Position numbers and translations under genes: made by a program. Of a stretch of 64,000 nucleotides of DNA, positions 21,748 through 34,336 are shown one piece after another. The DNA comes from Xiphophorus maculatus. Lineage: Eukaryota > Chordata > Actinopteri > Cyprinodontiformes > Poeciliidae. The DNA lies in NCBI RefSeq assembly GCF_002775205.1, contig NC_036464.1, forward strand, positions 9,417,291-9,481,290, read 5' to 3'. The stretch's first letter is position 1. Every line of letters starts with the position of its first letter. The notes below the pieces were generated by a model, which did not search any database, was not told the DNA's origin, and worked only from the letters and a program-made list of their open reading frames with translations.

Positions 21748-23122
21748 TCAGACAACGATGCTATTTGCGGCAAAACAGTACGAGTCTCGGGTAGTTTCGC
21801 GTTTTAAATCAAAGTTTAGCACTTATACAACTTGGGTTCTTGCCCCAACATGTTCCAGCTAAAACTCGGCCAAGTAAACAATTGTGTTTCTAGCCGGCGC
21901 GCCTTTATGGTGGCACAACAACTTGTAGATGGGAAGTGAAGTTTATAATGCTGCTTTCTGGTTGTAGTTTGATACAGCAAAAACTACATTACCTATGTGG
22001 GTAGGTGTAACACTGAAATGCATCCCCGAAGACGACTAAAAGATTGGGCGCCAATCGCCTTATCGAAACAATACGTAAAGCGCTATTTTGTGAGTGCCAA
22101 TTTATTTTGAAAACAAATGCTCGGAAACTGTTTTCCGAAAGAATAAACACTAACGTTTATGGTTAATTAATTTTGATTATAAATTAATAATTATGATAAT
22201 TGAAAAAAATGCAAATATAAGCCTGACAGAACGATTACGTTAAAATAAGCATTTTGTCTAACTTCTGAAAATACACTAAACCACTCGTTCAAATTCCATT
22301 AAAAATATTTTACTGACCCCAAAAGGAAATTATATGTTTTTGCAACTCATATTCTTCAAAGAGTTGATGTTGATTTAAAGAAATTAAAATTCTGCGTAGT
22401 AGCTTCCTACAACTAAGGACTGACTAATTAATACCTCTTCATTGTTTTATTTATGATTTCAGAAATTAAATGTATGTCACGACTGAAGTGGGCTGCACTG
22501 TGTAACTTTAGACCTTTTCGGGCCTTTTTTAGTTGTAGCTTTGTACATGATTTAAAAATATTATTATTATTATAGGAACACATCATGGGTATTCATTTAT
22601 TTATTTATAATTTCATGTGAAATAGAAGTATGCTACTAATGCCTTACATTACTGAGTTACAAAACTTAAACTTTAACCCCCGCCTCTGTACTGTTTGCAA
22701 GAGTAAAAGGCCATTCACACGATGGTGGCAACGTTCACGTACCTCTGTATTTATGTAGCACTAATACATTTTCTCCTTGAGTTTTTGTTACTTATATTTT
22801 TCAAACGTCACTGCTTTTCATTTTTATTGTTTTCAAATGTTGAAACATTGTTATCTAGAATAAAAAAGTTTTCGTGAAGCGAGCATGTGACGTGATTGAT
22901 TAAAGTATTCATCCAATTGCAGCTTTAGCGTTTCAGATTTCTAACCAATCAGGTTGAATCAAGGCGGTATTTTCGAGCTTTCGTCACCAGGAAGGGGGCG
23001 GAAAAATTGTTTGACAGTTTGTTAGGAAGCTAACGCAGCCACCTAGAAGACGGCTTCCTGCATCGAGTTTGATTTAGTTTGACCTTCTTTTTTTCCTCTT
23101 TTTCGTCAATTTGAGCACTATC
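21748..23122. promoter_or_regulatory. MGME1-SNX5 divergent promoter interval
   Basis: The 1.4 kb between the two start codons should hold both promoters. Near SNX5 there is a CCAAT box (22945-22949) and a GC box GGGGGCGG (22994-23001) with no TATA, as in housekeeping genes. The MGME1 side (21880-21905) is locally GC-rich (GCCGGCGCGCC). The middle (22150-22860) is AT-rich and holds nothing I recognise. Confidence 0.6.
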
Positions 23123-26100
23123 ATGACATCCATAGACGAAAGTGACAAAGAAAAGGTACGGTAACTGCTTAGTGATATGTAATTTGAGACGGTTAGCTGA
23201 TGTTAACGGTTGCTTCTTTTCGTAGCAAAGTTATTGACTGGTGGTGTTAGCCTCTGGCTAAAACTCGCCAACGGTATATTGATAGCCTAATCAATGAGTG
23301 AAATGTCATTAGGATGTCTGTAGGTTAAAATAGTTGATTACTTTTGATTCCCATTGCATGAAAATGTCAGTGCTGAAAACTTTATCCCCTGTTTTTATTG
23401 TTTTTCCCTGCTGTGAACACCGAGTAGCGGTAAAGTAGCAAAAATACCAGGCTACCTTTCTAAACGCCCAACTCAAAGAATTTACTCTTTGTAATACTAA
23501 AATTGTTGCCCATCATCTAACTTGTGTCACCAGTGAAGTCTAAGATGGCATGAGGGTTTTACACTTTCCTCCTCGAGAATCAAAGAATGATGGCGAGCTG
23601 CACCAGAAGTTACACTTTGTATCCAACTGAAACATTTTTGTCAAATAATGAAAGTTGGTAATAAGTAGCATGTTTTTCCACTTACAAAAGAACTAACTTA
23701 ATTCAGTTGGATTTGCACAAAATGGGTGTGGGCCTTGCTTCTAAGCTCAAGCAAGTTTCTCCATGCTTGCTGCTTACTTTAAGGATGAAGTACTTGGAAG
23801 TGTTACAGTTTTATGCACCTCCTGTGGTGGTGGTATTTGGCTAACCAGTAGTTTCCCACAGTTGAGGTAGCGAATCAGCAAGTGTGGGGTCTAGATATCA
23901 TCTTCAGAAAATAAACTAGATAACAGTGATGCAGCATCTATCTATAAATTATATCAGTACTCTGAAATAGATGTAGATATTTGCTATAGTATATTTGCTA
24001 ATCATGTTCTTTCCCCCCCTTTGTAACCATGTTTACTTTTCTTAGCGTTCTGATATACTTTGTGAATAGGGGTCACAAGTCTCTTGCACTGTTTTTCATT
24101 TTTGGAGCCAGTAGGTTAGTTTGTATTTCACTTTATAGTGTGTTTTTGTATTTGTCTTACCCAACAATACCGGATGGTGATGGTGGGAAATAGCTTTTGG
24201 CATGCAAAACTAGTGTCTGCAAACAGAGCATTTCTGTGAACAGCTTGTGCATTGTTGGGCTACAAAAATCAGCAGGCTGAAGATTTGAAGAGATGCTTTG
24301 CAAAGATTTTGCTGACACATTTACAGATGCATCTTAATAAATTAGAATTACAATTGGCTACTGAAAGTGAAAGTCCATTATGAAATATAGGTGAAGTTTT
24401 TATTACTCCTAATTTTACTTATTATGGCTTACAACTAATAAAAACTCTTGGTCACGTTCTACTTTTCTATTCAGAAAAATTCAGAAAAGTAGAACCAATA
24501 CACACAAAAAAATAATGTTGATGTTGAAGTGTTTTGTTGTGATCTCCATAATCATTTGGAAGACTTGACACTTGTACAGCTGAGAGTTGTCGACACCTTC
24601 CACAACAATGGTAAGCCACAAAAGGTGATTGCTAAAGTAGCTGGCTGTATAGAAAGTTGGATGGAAGGAAAAAGTGTGGCAGAACACAATGGAGATAACC
24701 TAGACTTAAAAGGATTGTGAAACAAAGGTGGGATCAGACTTCAGCCAGACTTGGTGCTTTGAGAGCAACACACAAACATATTTATGACAACAGCTTGAAC
24801 TGAAATGCCTCTTGTGTTAATCAACTCTTGAACCAGAGAAACCTCTGGAATATTGTACCTGAGCTAAGGAGAAAATTAACTGCACTGTTGCTTAGTTGTC
24901 CAAAGCCCTGTCAGCCCAGAGTCTCAAGGCAATATTGAGAAGGCAAATTCTAATTGTTTGATGTCCAGAGTAAAGTTTATACAGTTAGTGATAAAGCTGT
25001 GTCTCCTGGTGGTGTTTCCCTCCTGTTTATTACAAAATACAAATTAACTGTAGCCTTGTGGGAGGACATTTTGAAGTGTCTGTGCTCCTCTCCTTTGACA
25101 ATGTTAATGGAGAGGCTATTTTGATTTTTAGGCCAGATATGCAAAAAGGAGTCCCAACTAAATCTTAAGTTCATTTCATTTTGCCTCATTTTGCCTTTTC
25201 CCTTGTAATTGTAATCCATGATCATCAAGATTAACAGACATAGACATTGAAAATATCACTGTATGTAACAAATATAAATGGATATCTTTGTTAAGTTATT
25301 TCATTTTCTTCCTTAGCTGCGCTCTGTGTCGGTAGACTTGAACAATGACACCTCGCTGCTTATTGACATTCCTGATGCTCTGTGTGAAAGGGATAAAGTC
25401 AAGTTCACAGTCCATACGAAGGTAAAAAAAAAAATCCCCAACATGAAAATGCTGCACTTTTCTTTTCTAATCTAATTCTATTAAATTAATTTATCAAGAA
25501 TATTTTTAACAAAGAACATTATCCCTTTTCTCAGACTACACTAAGTTCCTTCCAGAAGCCAGACTTTTCTGTTCCCAGGCAGCATGAAGATTTCATCTGG
25601 CTGCATGATGCTCTGGTTGAAACCGAGGACTATGCTGGTCTGATCGTAAGTTGGTCTAATAGGGACTGAAGTTATTGCATAATAGTTTGTCTTTGGTGGC
25701 TGCATGTACCACAGATGAAGCACATATTTAACATGTAAATTATGAAGCATTCATGTTATTACTGTGCTTTTGATTTGGTTAGAATCCTTGAGTGATCTTA
25801 TGCCTTACGTAAACATTTCTAGATCCCTCCAGCTCCCCCCAAGCCGGATTTTGAGAGTCCAAGAGATAAGATGCACAAACTGGGGGAAGGTGAAGCCACT
25901 ATGACTAAAGAGGAATATACCAAAATGAAGCAGGAGTTGGAGGCGTGAGTTTAATATTATTATTTTATGAAATGCTGTTAAAATACACAAACATATATAT
26001 TTTTAAATTCTATAATTTCTTGTTGCTTTCTAGTGAATACCTGGCTGTCTTCAAGAAAACAGTTCAAGTTCACGAAGTCTTCCTGCAGAGATTGTCTTCT

Positions 26101-28744
26101 CACCCTGTTTTAAGCAAGGACAGAAACTTCCAGATTTTCTTAGAGTATGACCAGGATGTGAGTTTCTCATATTGCTGACTTCCTTTTCCGAGTTGTCGGT
26201 TGGAAAGAAAGGAAGAGTTTACCAGAAATGTGTGACACATGGCGTGCATCCTGCTGCGATCAGCAGTTAGACTTATCTGTGTTTGCTGGCCAATCTCGGA
26301 CACTTTATGTGGTGTAATGAAGAGTGCAGCGAGATAATAAAACATTGGCTACTGTTAAATTTGACTATGCCAAGATAACTCAGTTATGGACACCAAAACT
26401 TTATCTAATTTAATTTTCTGAAGACTTTATCATACACATAAGTTTGTCCACTACACACTCATTTCTAACACTTTCTGAATTCTCTTATTTTAGCTCAGTG
26501 TGAGGAGAAAGAATGCCAAGGAGATGTTTGGAGGGTTCTTCAAAAACATGGTGAAGTCTGCAGATGAGGTCCTCATCTCAGGAATAAAGGTGGAGTTCAT
26601 GGATGATTGACTGCTTAGTTTTTATATGGCAGTTGCTGTGTTATAGTGACTTCCTCAGATAACATTTTATGTTTCTGTTTCCTGAACAGGAAGTAGATGA
26701 CTTTTTTGAGCAGGAGAAAACATTTTTGCTAGACTACTACAGCAAAATAAAAGATTCCACTGCCAAAGCGGAGAAAATGACGCGTTCACACAAAAGTATT
26801 TGATCATTTTAACATCGCCAAAAAAAAATCTTTGAGATGTTACGTTTGCATAATTTTAATTTTTGCTTTTGCAGATATTGCAGATGATTACATTCACATT
26901 TCTGCCACTTTGAACAGCCTCTGTGCTGAAGACAGTACACCAAATAAGAAGTGAGGTTAATACATATGTGACTGCTATACATAGACTTATTTTGCACATA
27001 GTAAAATAAGTTTTTAGTGCTACTGCTCAGACGTTTTTCTATGTTCACTTCAGAAACCTGGAGAAGCTGTCAGACCTGTTTGAGAGACTAAGAGTAAGTA
27101 TAACTGTGTCACACAACAATCTGAATGCCTACAATTTGCCTAGAGATTTATGGAAGCTGAACTTGGCCTTTTTTATACATCTGCAGAAAGTGGAGGGAAG
27201 AGTAGCATCAGACCAAGAGCTGAAACTCACAGAGCTGCTGAGATACTACATGAGGGACATCCAGGCGGCCAAGGTAAAATGTTCCGACCTCAATGAAAAT
27301 GCTTAATTTCATTTTACTCCATTACACATTTACTTAGCTTTTATTCACATAGTTCAATGCATTGTATATGGCAGACTAATATGAAGTAGTTTAGAATTGT
27401 TTAGAAGGAAAAAGATTCAGGTATTCATTTATCTTCTCAAATAAAAATCTGCACAATATGGTATTCAGCCTGCCTTTATTCTGATTCCCCTAAATCGAAT
27501 TAAGTGCAACCACACAAGACAAGAATAAAGATTTGTAGAAGTTTAAAATTGGCTTAGGTAATAAGAAAATAACCCAAGCTGAAAACATCGGACACAGTGC
27601 TGTTTTACACTAAGCTAAAATGAGATTAATTGGAATTGTGTTTAATTAAATGCTCTTTGTATTTCTTTTTTTCTCCTGTGAAATTGTTTAAAATTTTTAA
27701 GGACCTTCTGTACCGGCGAGCCCGAGCATTGGTTGACTACGAGAACTCGAACAAGGCCTTGGATAAAGCCAGACTGAAGAGCAAGGACATTCCCCAGGCA
27801 GAGGAACACCAGCGACAGTCCCTGCAGAAATTTGACAAGCTGTCAGAATCTGCCAAGAAAGGTTTGTGTATTAATGTGTTTCAGAGGCAATTCAGTTCAC
27901 TTTATTTATATAGCTCCAGTTTTAAAGGCAAGAGGATGAAAGAGAGTACACACAGTTAGTCAGAGTTAGAAAGATAAAGCCAATCGCATCATTTAGAGGA
28001 AAATATTAAGCAAGTGTCGCAGCTTAACAGAACAAAAGTCTGTCTGAAGAGTAAGAACTAAAAGCTGAAATCATTAGCATAGCAGCAGAAATTTTAAAGC
28101 AATCGGTGGCCCAAGCACTGTACCCTGTGGTACTCCACAAGTAACTGTGGAGTGTGAAGACAATTTATCATGTACACAAGCAAATTGGAATCAGTGGGAC
28201 AAATAAGATTTAACCAGCCTGTTCCCTTCTTCCCTGCAACATTTTCAAGTCTGCGTCCTTGATTAGATACAACTCTAATCAAGGACACAGACTTGTTCTG
28301 TGGTTGTTTCTTTAACTCTAAAATATTTGACACTGAGCAAACGTTTTTTTTACAACAATCTATTTCAGAACTCACGAGCTTCAAGGGCAGACGAGTTGTG
28401 GCCTTCAGGAAAAACCTCATAGAAATGGCTGAGCTTGAGATAAAACATGCCAAGGTAAGCAGTGTCCTTTTTTCCCTCTGCGTTTCTCTAGCTGTCTGTA
28501 GTTGAAACCTCTTGCTCGGACCATGAATAGTCATTGAATAGTCACTGTTCTCATATGATTATTTGTGTCCTATTTATAAACACCATATACAATGTCAGAT
28601 TGAACATTAAAACTATTCATGATTGGAAAGTTAAAGAAAACCCCAAAAAACATTTATTTCAGATCAACCATATAATTTCTTCTATTTCTGCAGAACAATG
28701 TGGCTCTTTTGCAAGGATGCGTTGATCTCCTCAAGAACAACTGA
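23123..28744 (+). CDS. snx5: Sorting nexin 5
   Basis: SNX-BAR protein that pairs with SNX1/SNX2 to form tubular endosomal coats (ESCPE-1) retrieving cargo such as the cation-independent mannose-6-phosphate receptor. Thirteen coding exons: 23123-23155, 25317-25421, 25535-25645, 25823-25944, 26034-26157, 26494-26589, 26690-26795, 26875-26950, 27054-27093, 27187-27273, 27702-27861, 28369-28454, 28694-28744. Total 1197 nt, 398 residues (human 404). Exons 2-5 encode the PX domain (roughly residues 20-165), including [15 protein letters not shown] and the proline-rich [10 protein letters not shown] before the family's long helical insertion. Exons 6-13 encode the BAR domain, ending GCVDLLKNN. Intron 1 (2.2 kb) and intron 10 contain Tc1 remnants, and intron 11 another repeat. 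AATAAA signals lie at 29359 and 29886. Part of this gene is duplicated at 7674-8159. Confidence 0.97.
24320..24985 (+). mobile_element. Decayed Tc1-like transposon, family Y, in SNX5 intron 1
   Basis: Begins with the family end (GATGCATCTTAATAAATTAG). It carries transposase-like blocks (CATTTGGAAGACTTGACAC, GTAAGCCACAAAAGGTGATT, GCTAAAGTAGCTGGCTGT, GGAAGGAAAAAGTGTGGCAG) and ends after a piece resembling the central catalytic region (CCAGAGTCTCAAGG). The 3' half is lost or unrecognisable. Only short open stretches remain. Confidence 0.8.
27460..27610 (+). mobile_element. Tc1-like fragment, family Z, in SNX5 intron 10
   Basis: Short phrases TATTCAGCCTGCCTTTATTC, CCCCTAAAT and TAACCCAAGCTGAAAACATC match the 5' region of the same Tc1 family in the same order, with the intervening DNA deleted. 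Confidence 0.6.
27880..28270. repeat. Dispersed repeat in SNX5 intron 11 (class uncertain)
   Basis: Starts with TTCACTTTATTTATATAGCT and later has CCCTGTGGTACTCCACAAGT and AAGCAAATTGGAATCAGTGG, phrases I recognise from a common teleost interspersed repeat. I cannot assign a class with confidence. Confidence 0.4.
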
Positions 28745-29945
28745 CATGTCTTCAAGCATTAATGTTCCAGCATCACTAAGTGACCAATCTTCACAAATCC
28801 CGGCATCCCAGGGATGTTGCATCAACATGTCTCCAAACACCGTGTCTGCTCCAACCTGGATCTGATGCGCCTTTAAATCCCCGCAAGATACACCTGTATT
28901 CTCTAAGCACAATGTCCTCATGTTTACAGAGTCCCTGTCTTCTGCCCTTTGGTCCATCTGTCTTATTTAATGTGGAGCTATAGCTCAATGTGAATGTCTC
29001 CTGAGAATTAGGTTGCCATCATGAAGGCCTTCCATAAATATATGCACCCTTAATGGATGTGAAATCTTTCCATTTCTAAGTTTTATGCACATACTGTTTT
29101 TTTGTTTTTTTGCCTTTTTTTCTCTCCTTGAACTCAGCTTACCATCTAACTTTCTCCTTCATTTTTGCTTCTAGATTACTTTAAAAACACACTTACACCA
29201 GTTTTGTTTTTCATCATTCATGTGCTTCATGAGGATTTTTGTTTTGTTTTCCAATGGAACTCTTGCATAAGTGAAAAGCGTGCCTAGAATATGGTTGTAT
29301 TCAAAATCATACGCTGATTTACAGCTAAGAAAATCATGACTGAATTTGGAAAAAAATGAATAAAAATGTTAATCTTTCAATGCTCAAAATTAGATTCACA
29401 CTTGGTCCTTGTTTCTTAGGGAAGTTGCCTCATGTTCTACATTTATAAAGGATGTTTACGCAAAATTTTGAAGAACAGCATAACACAAACCGGAAGAAAA
29501 AATCAATGATAACCAGTTTGTAATATGTTTGAGGACATTCACTTCACCCAACCATTTTTTTGCAAGTTACTTCTTTAGTTTTGACAATGTCATTTGTCTG
29601 TCTTTACTTTCTCCCCTTTCATTTGATTATTATTATTAGTCTTACAAAATGAACCAGGTATTTGTAGAACATCCTGCAAACAGTTTGTTTATTGTGAATT
29701 GAAGAAAATGCACTTAAAAGGAAAAAGGCCCTCTACAATCGTGTCCTACTCATTGGAGTGTTAGAATGCATTATAGTTTTTTAAAGAAATGGAATGTATT
29801 TCTAAAAGATTACAACTGTTCACATTCTTTTTCATAATACCTTTTCTTACAAACAATAGCATTTTATGGATTTGTAAAGGCATTGAATAAATTTATCAGA
29901 AGTATAATCTTTTTGAAGTTGAGTCAATTTTTCTGCATGTCCCAT
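28745..29945 (+). other. Likely SNX5 3' UTR and flank
   Basis: Follows the SNX5 stop codon directly, with AATAAA at 29359-29364 and 29886-29891. No other gene was seen. Confidence 0.5.
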
Positions 29946-29949
29946 GTGG

Positions 29950-30665
29950 ACTCCACAGCTTCATCTCAATAAAACTTAGATTTGTTTCAGTAAATAATTT
30001 TAAAAGTGAAGCTCAAAGATGCACTACATTCAGTGATGTATTTATTTATTTTTCTAGTCTTTTGTGATTGACTTGCATTATGAAACCCAAAATTCAGTTT
30101 TCTGAAAAATTTAATATTACGTAAGATCATTACTGGATTTGTAATATGGAAATGCTGACTTACTAAAACGTATAGCAATGTGCTGTACAGTATATACACT
30201 GAATATTTGGTTGTGTCTGCTTCGCATTAATTACTGCATCAGTGCAGCATGGTATGGAGGCAATCAGCCTGTGACTGTTGAGCTGTAATAGATGCCCAAG
30301 TTATTCAATAGTTATAGATCTGGTGCTTAGTACCGCATAAACACCCTGTGCAGTACAGTTTGAGAACAGTTTGTCTACCACACTTTTTTCCTTTCACTTA
30401 ACTTTACATTAATGCGCTTGGTTAACAGCCAGCTTCCTTAGCAATGACCTTTTGTGGCTTACCTTCTATGTGGGTGGTTTTGGTGTCAGGTCAACAGTCT
30501 GCCCTGTGATGTGTGGAACATAACATGGCAATTGCATAGCATTCCTGTATTAAATATATATTTTTTATTAGTTTTTTGGGATTAAAATATATTTTTATGT
30601 GAAACTATAACATTTTGGATTCAATCCCTTAAATAATTGAACGTTTTGGTGACATTCTAATTTAT
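29950..30665 (-). mobile_element. Internally deleted Tc1-like transposon, family Y, both ends present
   Basis: The left end reads CTTCATCTCAATAAAACTTAG and the right end GGTGACATTCTAATTTATAC, which are inverted versions of the family terminus. Inside are the 3' part of the transposase in reverse (ATTACTGCATCAGTGCAGCA, TATGGAGGCAATCAGCC) and a 5' portion (CTTTTCACTT-like, TAACAGCCAGCTTCCTTAGC). The central catalytic region is missing, so this copy could only ever have moved with help. Confidence 0.8.
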
Positions 30666-32069
30666 ACTACACAAAATGTGGTTACAAACTCCACCAGGGG
30701 GCAGTATCTATTTATCTTGCAGTGTATCCTGCCCCCACAAAGTTTAATCATATGGGTCCTTTAAACACAGCTGTGTGCATGCTTGTGTTAAATCCATTGA
30801 CCACTGTGAATCTCAGAATGGGACACCGTGGTGTGTTAGGTAAACTTTAAGGAAATGCCAAGGATCTCATGGGAATGATGTGCAAACTGCGTACACTGCA
30901 TGTCCTCATTCATGAACAACTGCTACCCAGGATAGGCTAAAACGTTTTTGTCTACTGTATGACGCATTATTAACTAGTCTAATTTAAATCATAGCAGCGT
31001 ATAGTAATATTTTATTGTTTTTACGATAATTGAAACCTAATGTTTTAGGTTATACTGACTTATCTAATCAGGGCTGACATTTACATTCCAGGACTATGGT
31101 GGCAAAAGGTTATGTGTGAGACTTTCAAAGTTGTGACTCCTACACAAGCAGAATATATGTCCCTGATGGATTTGTCAATAGTGATGACCCAAGTCCTGCA
31201 GTCACAATGACCTCCAAGGTTTGGTCTATTCACTGATTGGATAACACCAGAGACTCTAGCCAATGAGCTGATGGCAAATTATCTGTGCAAACAGATTAGT
31301 TTGCCAGCTGTGGTCAGAGCAAACAGTATTTAAAAGTGCAACATTAAAGAGATATTACCATGCCGGATCCAAAGAGCAAGGCCTGCTTTTGTAACATCAT
31401 GATTAATGAGGCGCAGACATTAAACGAGCAGCCTGTTTTTACTCCATGAAACAAAGGCCTTTATTTTTAGCTATTGCTTCTCATCGCTGCAGCTTCACTC
31501 CTGGAAGTTTCTGTATTTGGTATTTTCATGTTTATTTTATGTTGCTACTTTGTTGTGATGAATTATGACAAAAGCAGCAAAATCTAAAAAGACAAAGACT
31601 TTCTCAGTCTCAGTCTGTTATTTCATGTTGTTGAATGAAAAGCAGCCCAAGCTTAATACTACTTTGGTCTGCTTCATGGTTAAGTGACCTCTACCATCAT
31701 CATGCTCTTGATAGGGGCAGTAAAGTGCTCTCCTGATGTCCCACTGTTCTACATGAGGCACAGGCTGAAGTATTGAAGCAGGACTTGCAGAAACTATGCG
31801 TAAAAGCCTCCTCAAATAGAAACTGTGTCCCCTGAAGGGCATTTATTAAAGAAATGGTGCACCTGCAGGGCTCGCTGATCTAGTTGATTCATCTGTGCTT
31901 CCTTACTGAAACAGAACCAGATGTTTCATCCAGCTACAGATTTACTGACTTTTTGGTTTCTTGTTTCTGTCAAGTCAGAGTAAAGGATATGCCTTCCTCT
32001 GTGACAAAGTGTTTATCACCATTTACTTTTTTTCCCATTTTCTTACATTAGAAACACAAACTTCAATGC
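30666..32069. other. Intergenic, nothing recognised
   Basis: No gene, exon or known repeat could be supported between the two Tc1-like remnants that bound this stretch. Confidence 0.5.
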
Positions 32070-32640
32070 ATTTTATTAAGCACACAAAGCTATATATAAT
32101 TGTGAAGTGGTAGGGTAAAATACATGGCTTCCACACATTGTCATAAATGGAAATCCAGAAAAGTGTGGAGTGTACAGGAATTAAGGCTACCTGAGTCAAT
32201 ACTTGGCGGAGACAATTTTGTTGCAATTACAGCTTCCTTATTGCAAATCACCCCAAACTCAGTTGCATTAGGTTGAAAGCAAAGGTAAACAAAAATTAAT
32301 AAGCCCTGCCACTAATTCTCAACAGGCTTTTGGTCTACTTTGACTATGCCATCCTAAGACATGGATATGTTGTCCTGTTGGAAAGTGAATGTCTAACCAT
32401 GTTTTGTAAGGTTTGATTTCACCCATCAACTCTAAAAATCTTATCTGTCCCCATTGAAAGAAAACCTCCTCTAGCCATAACGTTGCCACAACTGCATTTT
32501 ACAGTGATGATGTTTGATGCCACAAATAGCATTTTATACGACCAAAAGAAGCTTAGTTTTCATCTCAAGTGACCTGATCGCAGAACTTTATTGAAGTTTA
32601 TGTAAGTAATCAATAGTAATTGTTCCAAAAGATGATTCAT
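32070..32640 (-). mobile_element. Decayed Tc1-like transposon, family Z
   Basis: TATAATTGTGAAGTGGTAGG, CCTGAGTCAATACTTGGCGG, TTGCAATTACAGCT, TTTGACTATGCCATCCTAAG, TTGTCCTGTTGGAAAGTGAA and TCATCTCAAGTGACCTGATC follow the order of the reversed family element. It is truncated before its 5' half. Confidence 0.75.
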
Positions 32641-34007
32641 TTACCTACTTCAGTGTGTGAAGTATATATTTTAATAAACAAATCTGCACAGATTGAAAGG
32701 AGTTTATTCTGGGTATATTTGTTCGATATTAACATTGTGTTTTACTGAGCTGAAGTATGTAGCTGTGACAAAAAAAGAAAGACAAGAAATCTGTTTTCCA
32801 CAGTAACTGTAAATTGTACCGACAGGTATGTTCAGCATGCAGACTCTTTTTCAGCGGAGCTTTGCTGTTATGGAACGTGCAGAATGTGATTTGGCATTTT
32901 CTCTCCAACATAGCCAAGGATTTTGCTGAATAAGGCACTATCTGGGTGGCAGCATATCTCTCTCTGAAGGCTGCATCTTCATCATAGATGCCTTTAATTT
33001 ATTGGCTAAAACAAATTGTACATTATTTTTCTTCAATTTGGAATCATTTCCACATAAATTTTTAATTGTGTAATTCTTTAAGTTAAAGGACCACTTCTCA
33101 CTCCGCACAGAAACGTACCTTTTTCATCTTAAAACTTTAGCACTGGATGTAGAGGCCTTTTTATATGTAGACAGCATACAGTGTATGATGTCTACATATG
33201 ACTCAACTCAAACTTTAAATCCCCTAATGAAAGGCAAAAGGATTGATTATAAATCATGCTTTCACTGAATAGTTGTGTGAATGTGTTTGAAAAACTCAAT
33301 ATGAACTGAAATATTCATAATGCCTGGAGATTATCATAGGAGAAAATTTGCCAAAAATATTCACCCCAATGAAAAGCAGGTTCCACCACAAGGATGGTAA
33401 ACACTGATTGCATCAAAAGGCCTCTCATAACTGCTTTATTTCATACTACTTCTGCAGTTTAATTTTGTTTCTTCTAAAGGACATATATATATGTGTAACA
33501 GGTTGTTTTAACAATAGTATAGATGTGAAGTTTGTCAAAATTTGTTTATTCTTTGAATTTACTTCGTTTAGTCAGTAAGTTGTTTCTCCTGGTGTTTTAA
33601 GTTCTGGTGTTTTAAGTTCTGTTATGCTTCTCTTGACAGTTGGTGGTTCCTATAGGGTTGTCCCCTTTTTCTGTTGCTGTCTGGTGGTTGTATTTATTCT
33701 AAATATGCGTTTTAATTTATACCCAACCCTTTGATACTTTGAAAACATAATTTGTCAGATTGCAACTAGAAATCTTTAGGTTTCTCACGTTGACATCCTT
33801 AGGACTACAGAAGGAAAAACCCGTTCTGCAATCTGTAAAATCCTTTCATCTTTCCCTTGTATGGAGTTCTATTTCTATTTCTAAAAAGACTGCTACACTT
33901 AACTTAAAGTATTTGAAAAGTCTAACAGTATTAATCGCTGTGTTGATGTGATTGTGGAAGGTCTCCATTCAAAAACAAACCGCTTTTGTTTGACTTGACA
34001 GTGAAGG
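32641..34007. other. Intergenic upstream of RRBP1
   Basis: No gene seen. The only structure is a 15-base direct duplication (GGTGTTTTAAGTTCT, 33591-33620). Confidence 0.5.
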
Positions 34008-34059
34008 ACTACATCTCCCAGCAGGAACCTCTTCCGGTCTGAGGTCCTTCTCAGCCAAT
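34008..34059 (+). promoter_or_regulatory. RRBP1 promoter with ZNF143/Staf-type site
   Basis: ACTACATCTCCCAGCA at 34008-34023 matches the core of the ZNF143 (Staf) consensus ACTACAnnTCCCAG as I know it. It is followed by an ETS-like CTTCCGG (34031-34037) and CCAAT (34055-34059). The block sits just before a GC-rich stretch and the inferred first exon. No TATA box is seen, as is common for ZNF143 promoters. Confidence 0.65.
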
Positions 34060-34089
34060 CAGAGCCCTTCTAGATTTATGGTAGCTGTA

Positions 34090-34336
34090 AGGGGCACGGG
34101 GCCAGCGCGTCTAGCCAGCTCGAAGTGCCACGACTTCACAGCAGACCACGGATCCAGCGGAGTGAGGGGGGGGAGCGCCGTTAGAGGAAAAAAAGAATAA
34201 GATTCAAGTTAGCTGGATTATAGAGGTAGCTTTCCATAGAAGTCACATCATCTCCAACCCAGAGCCTGTTTTTTTTGCCCTCAACCAGCACCTTTTTGAA
34301 GCAAGCAGCTGTATCTTTACCAGGAGCAGCAGCGCA
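34090..34336 (+). other. rrbp1: RRBP1 5' untranslated first exon (approximate start)
   Basis: A GC-rich stretch ends at a strong donor (GCA|GTAAGT, GT at 34337). The next exon with an acceptor in the right place begins at 36316 (TTTTAG at 36310-36315), 18 bases before the RRBP1 ATG. The start is a guess from the promoter position; the 2-kb intron between them holds AT-rich DNA and no other exon that I can support. Confidence 0.5.

Noticed and set aside
21430-21807. 125-codon + strand frame over MGME1 exon 1
   Set aside because: It is antisense to the well-supported MGME1 exon.
24529-24720. 63-codon frame in SNX5 intron 1
   Set aside because: It is a fragment of decayed Tc1 transposase, not a gene.
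28682-28957. 91-codon minus-strand frame over the SNX5 last exon and 3' UTR
   Set aside because: It is antisense to the SNX5 terminal exon and has no recognisable domain.
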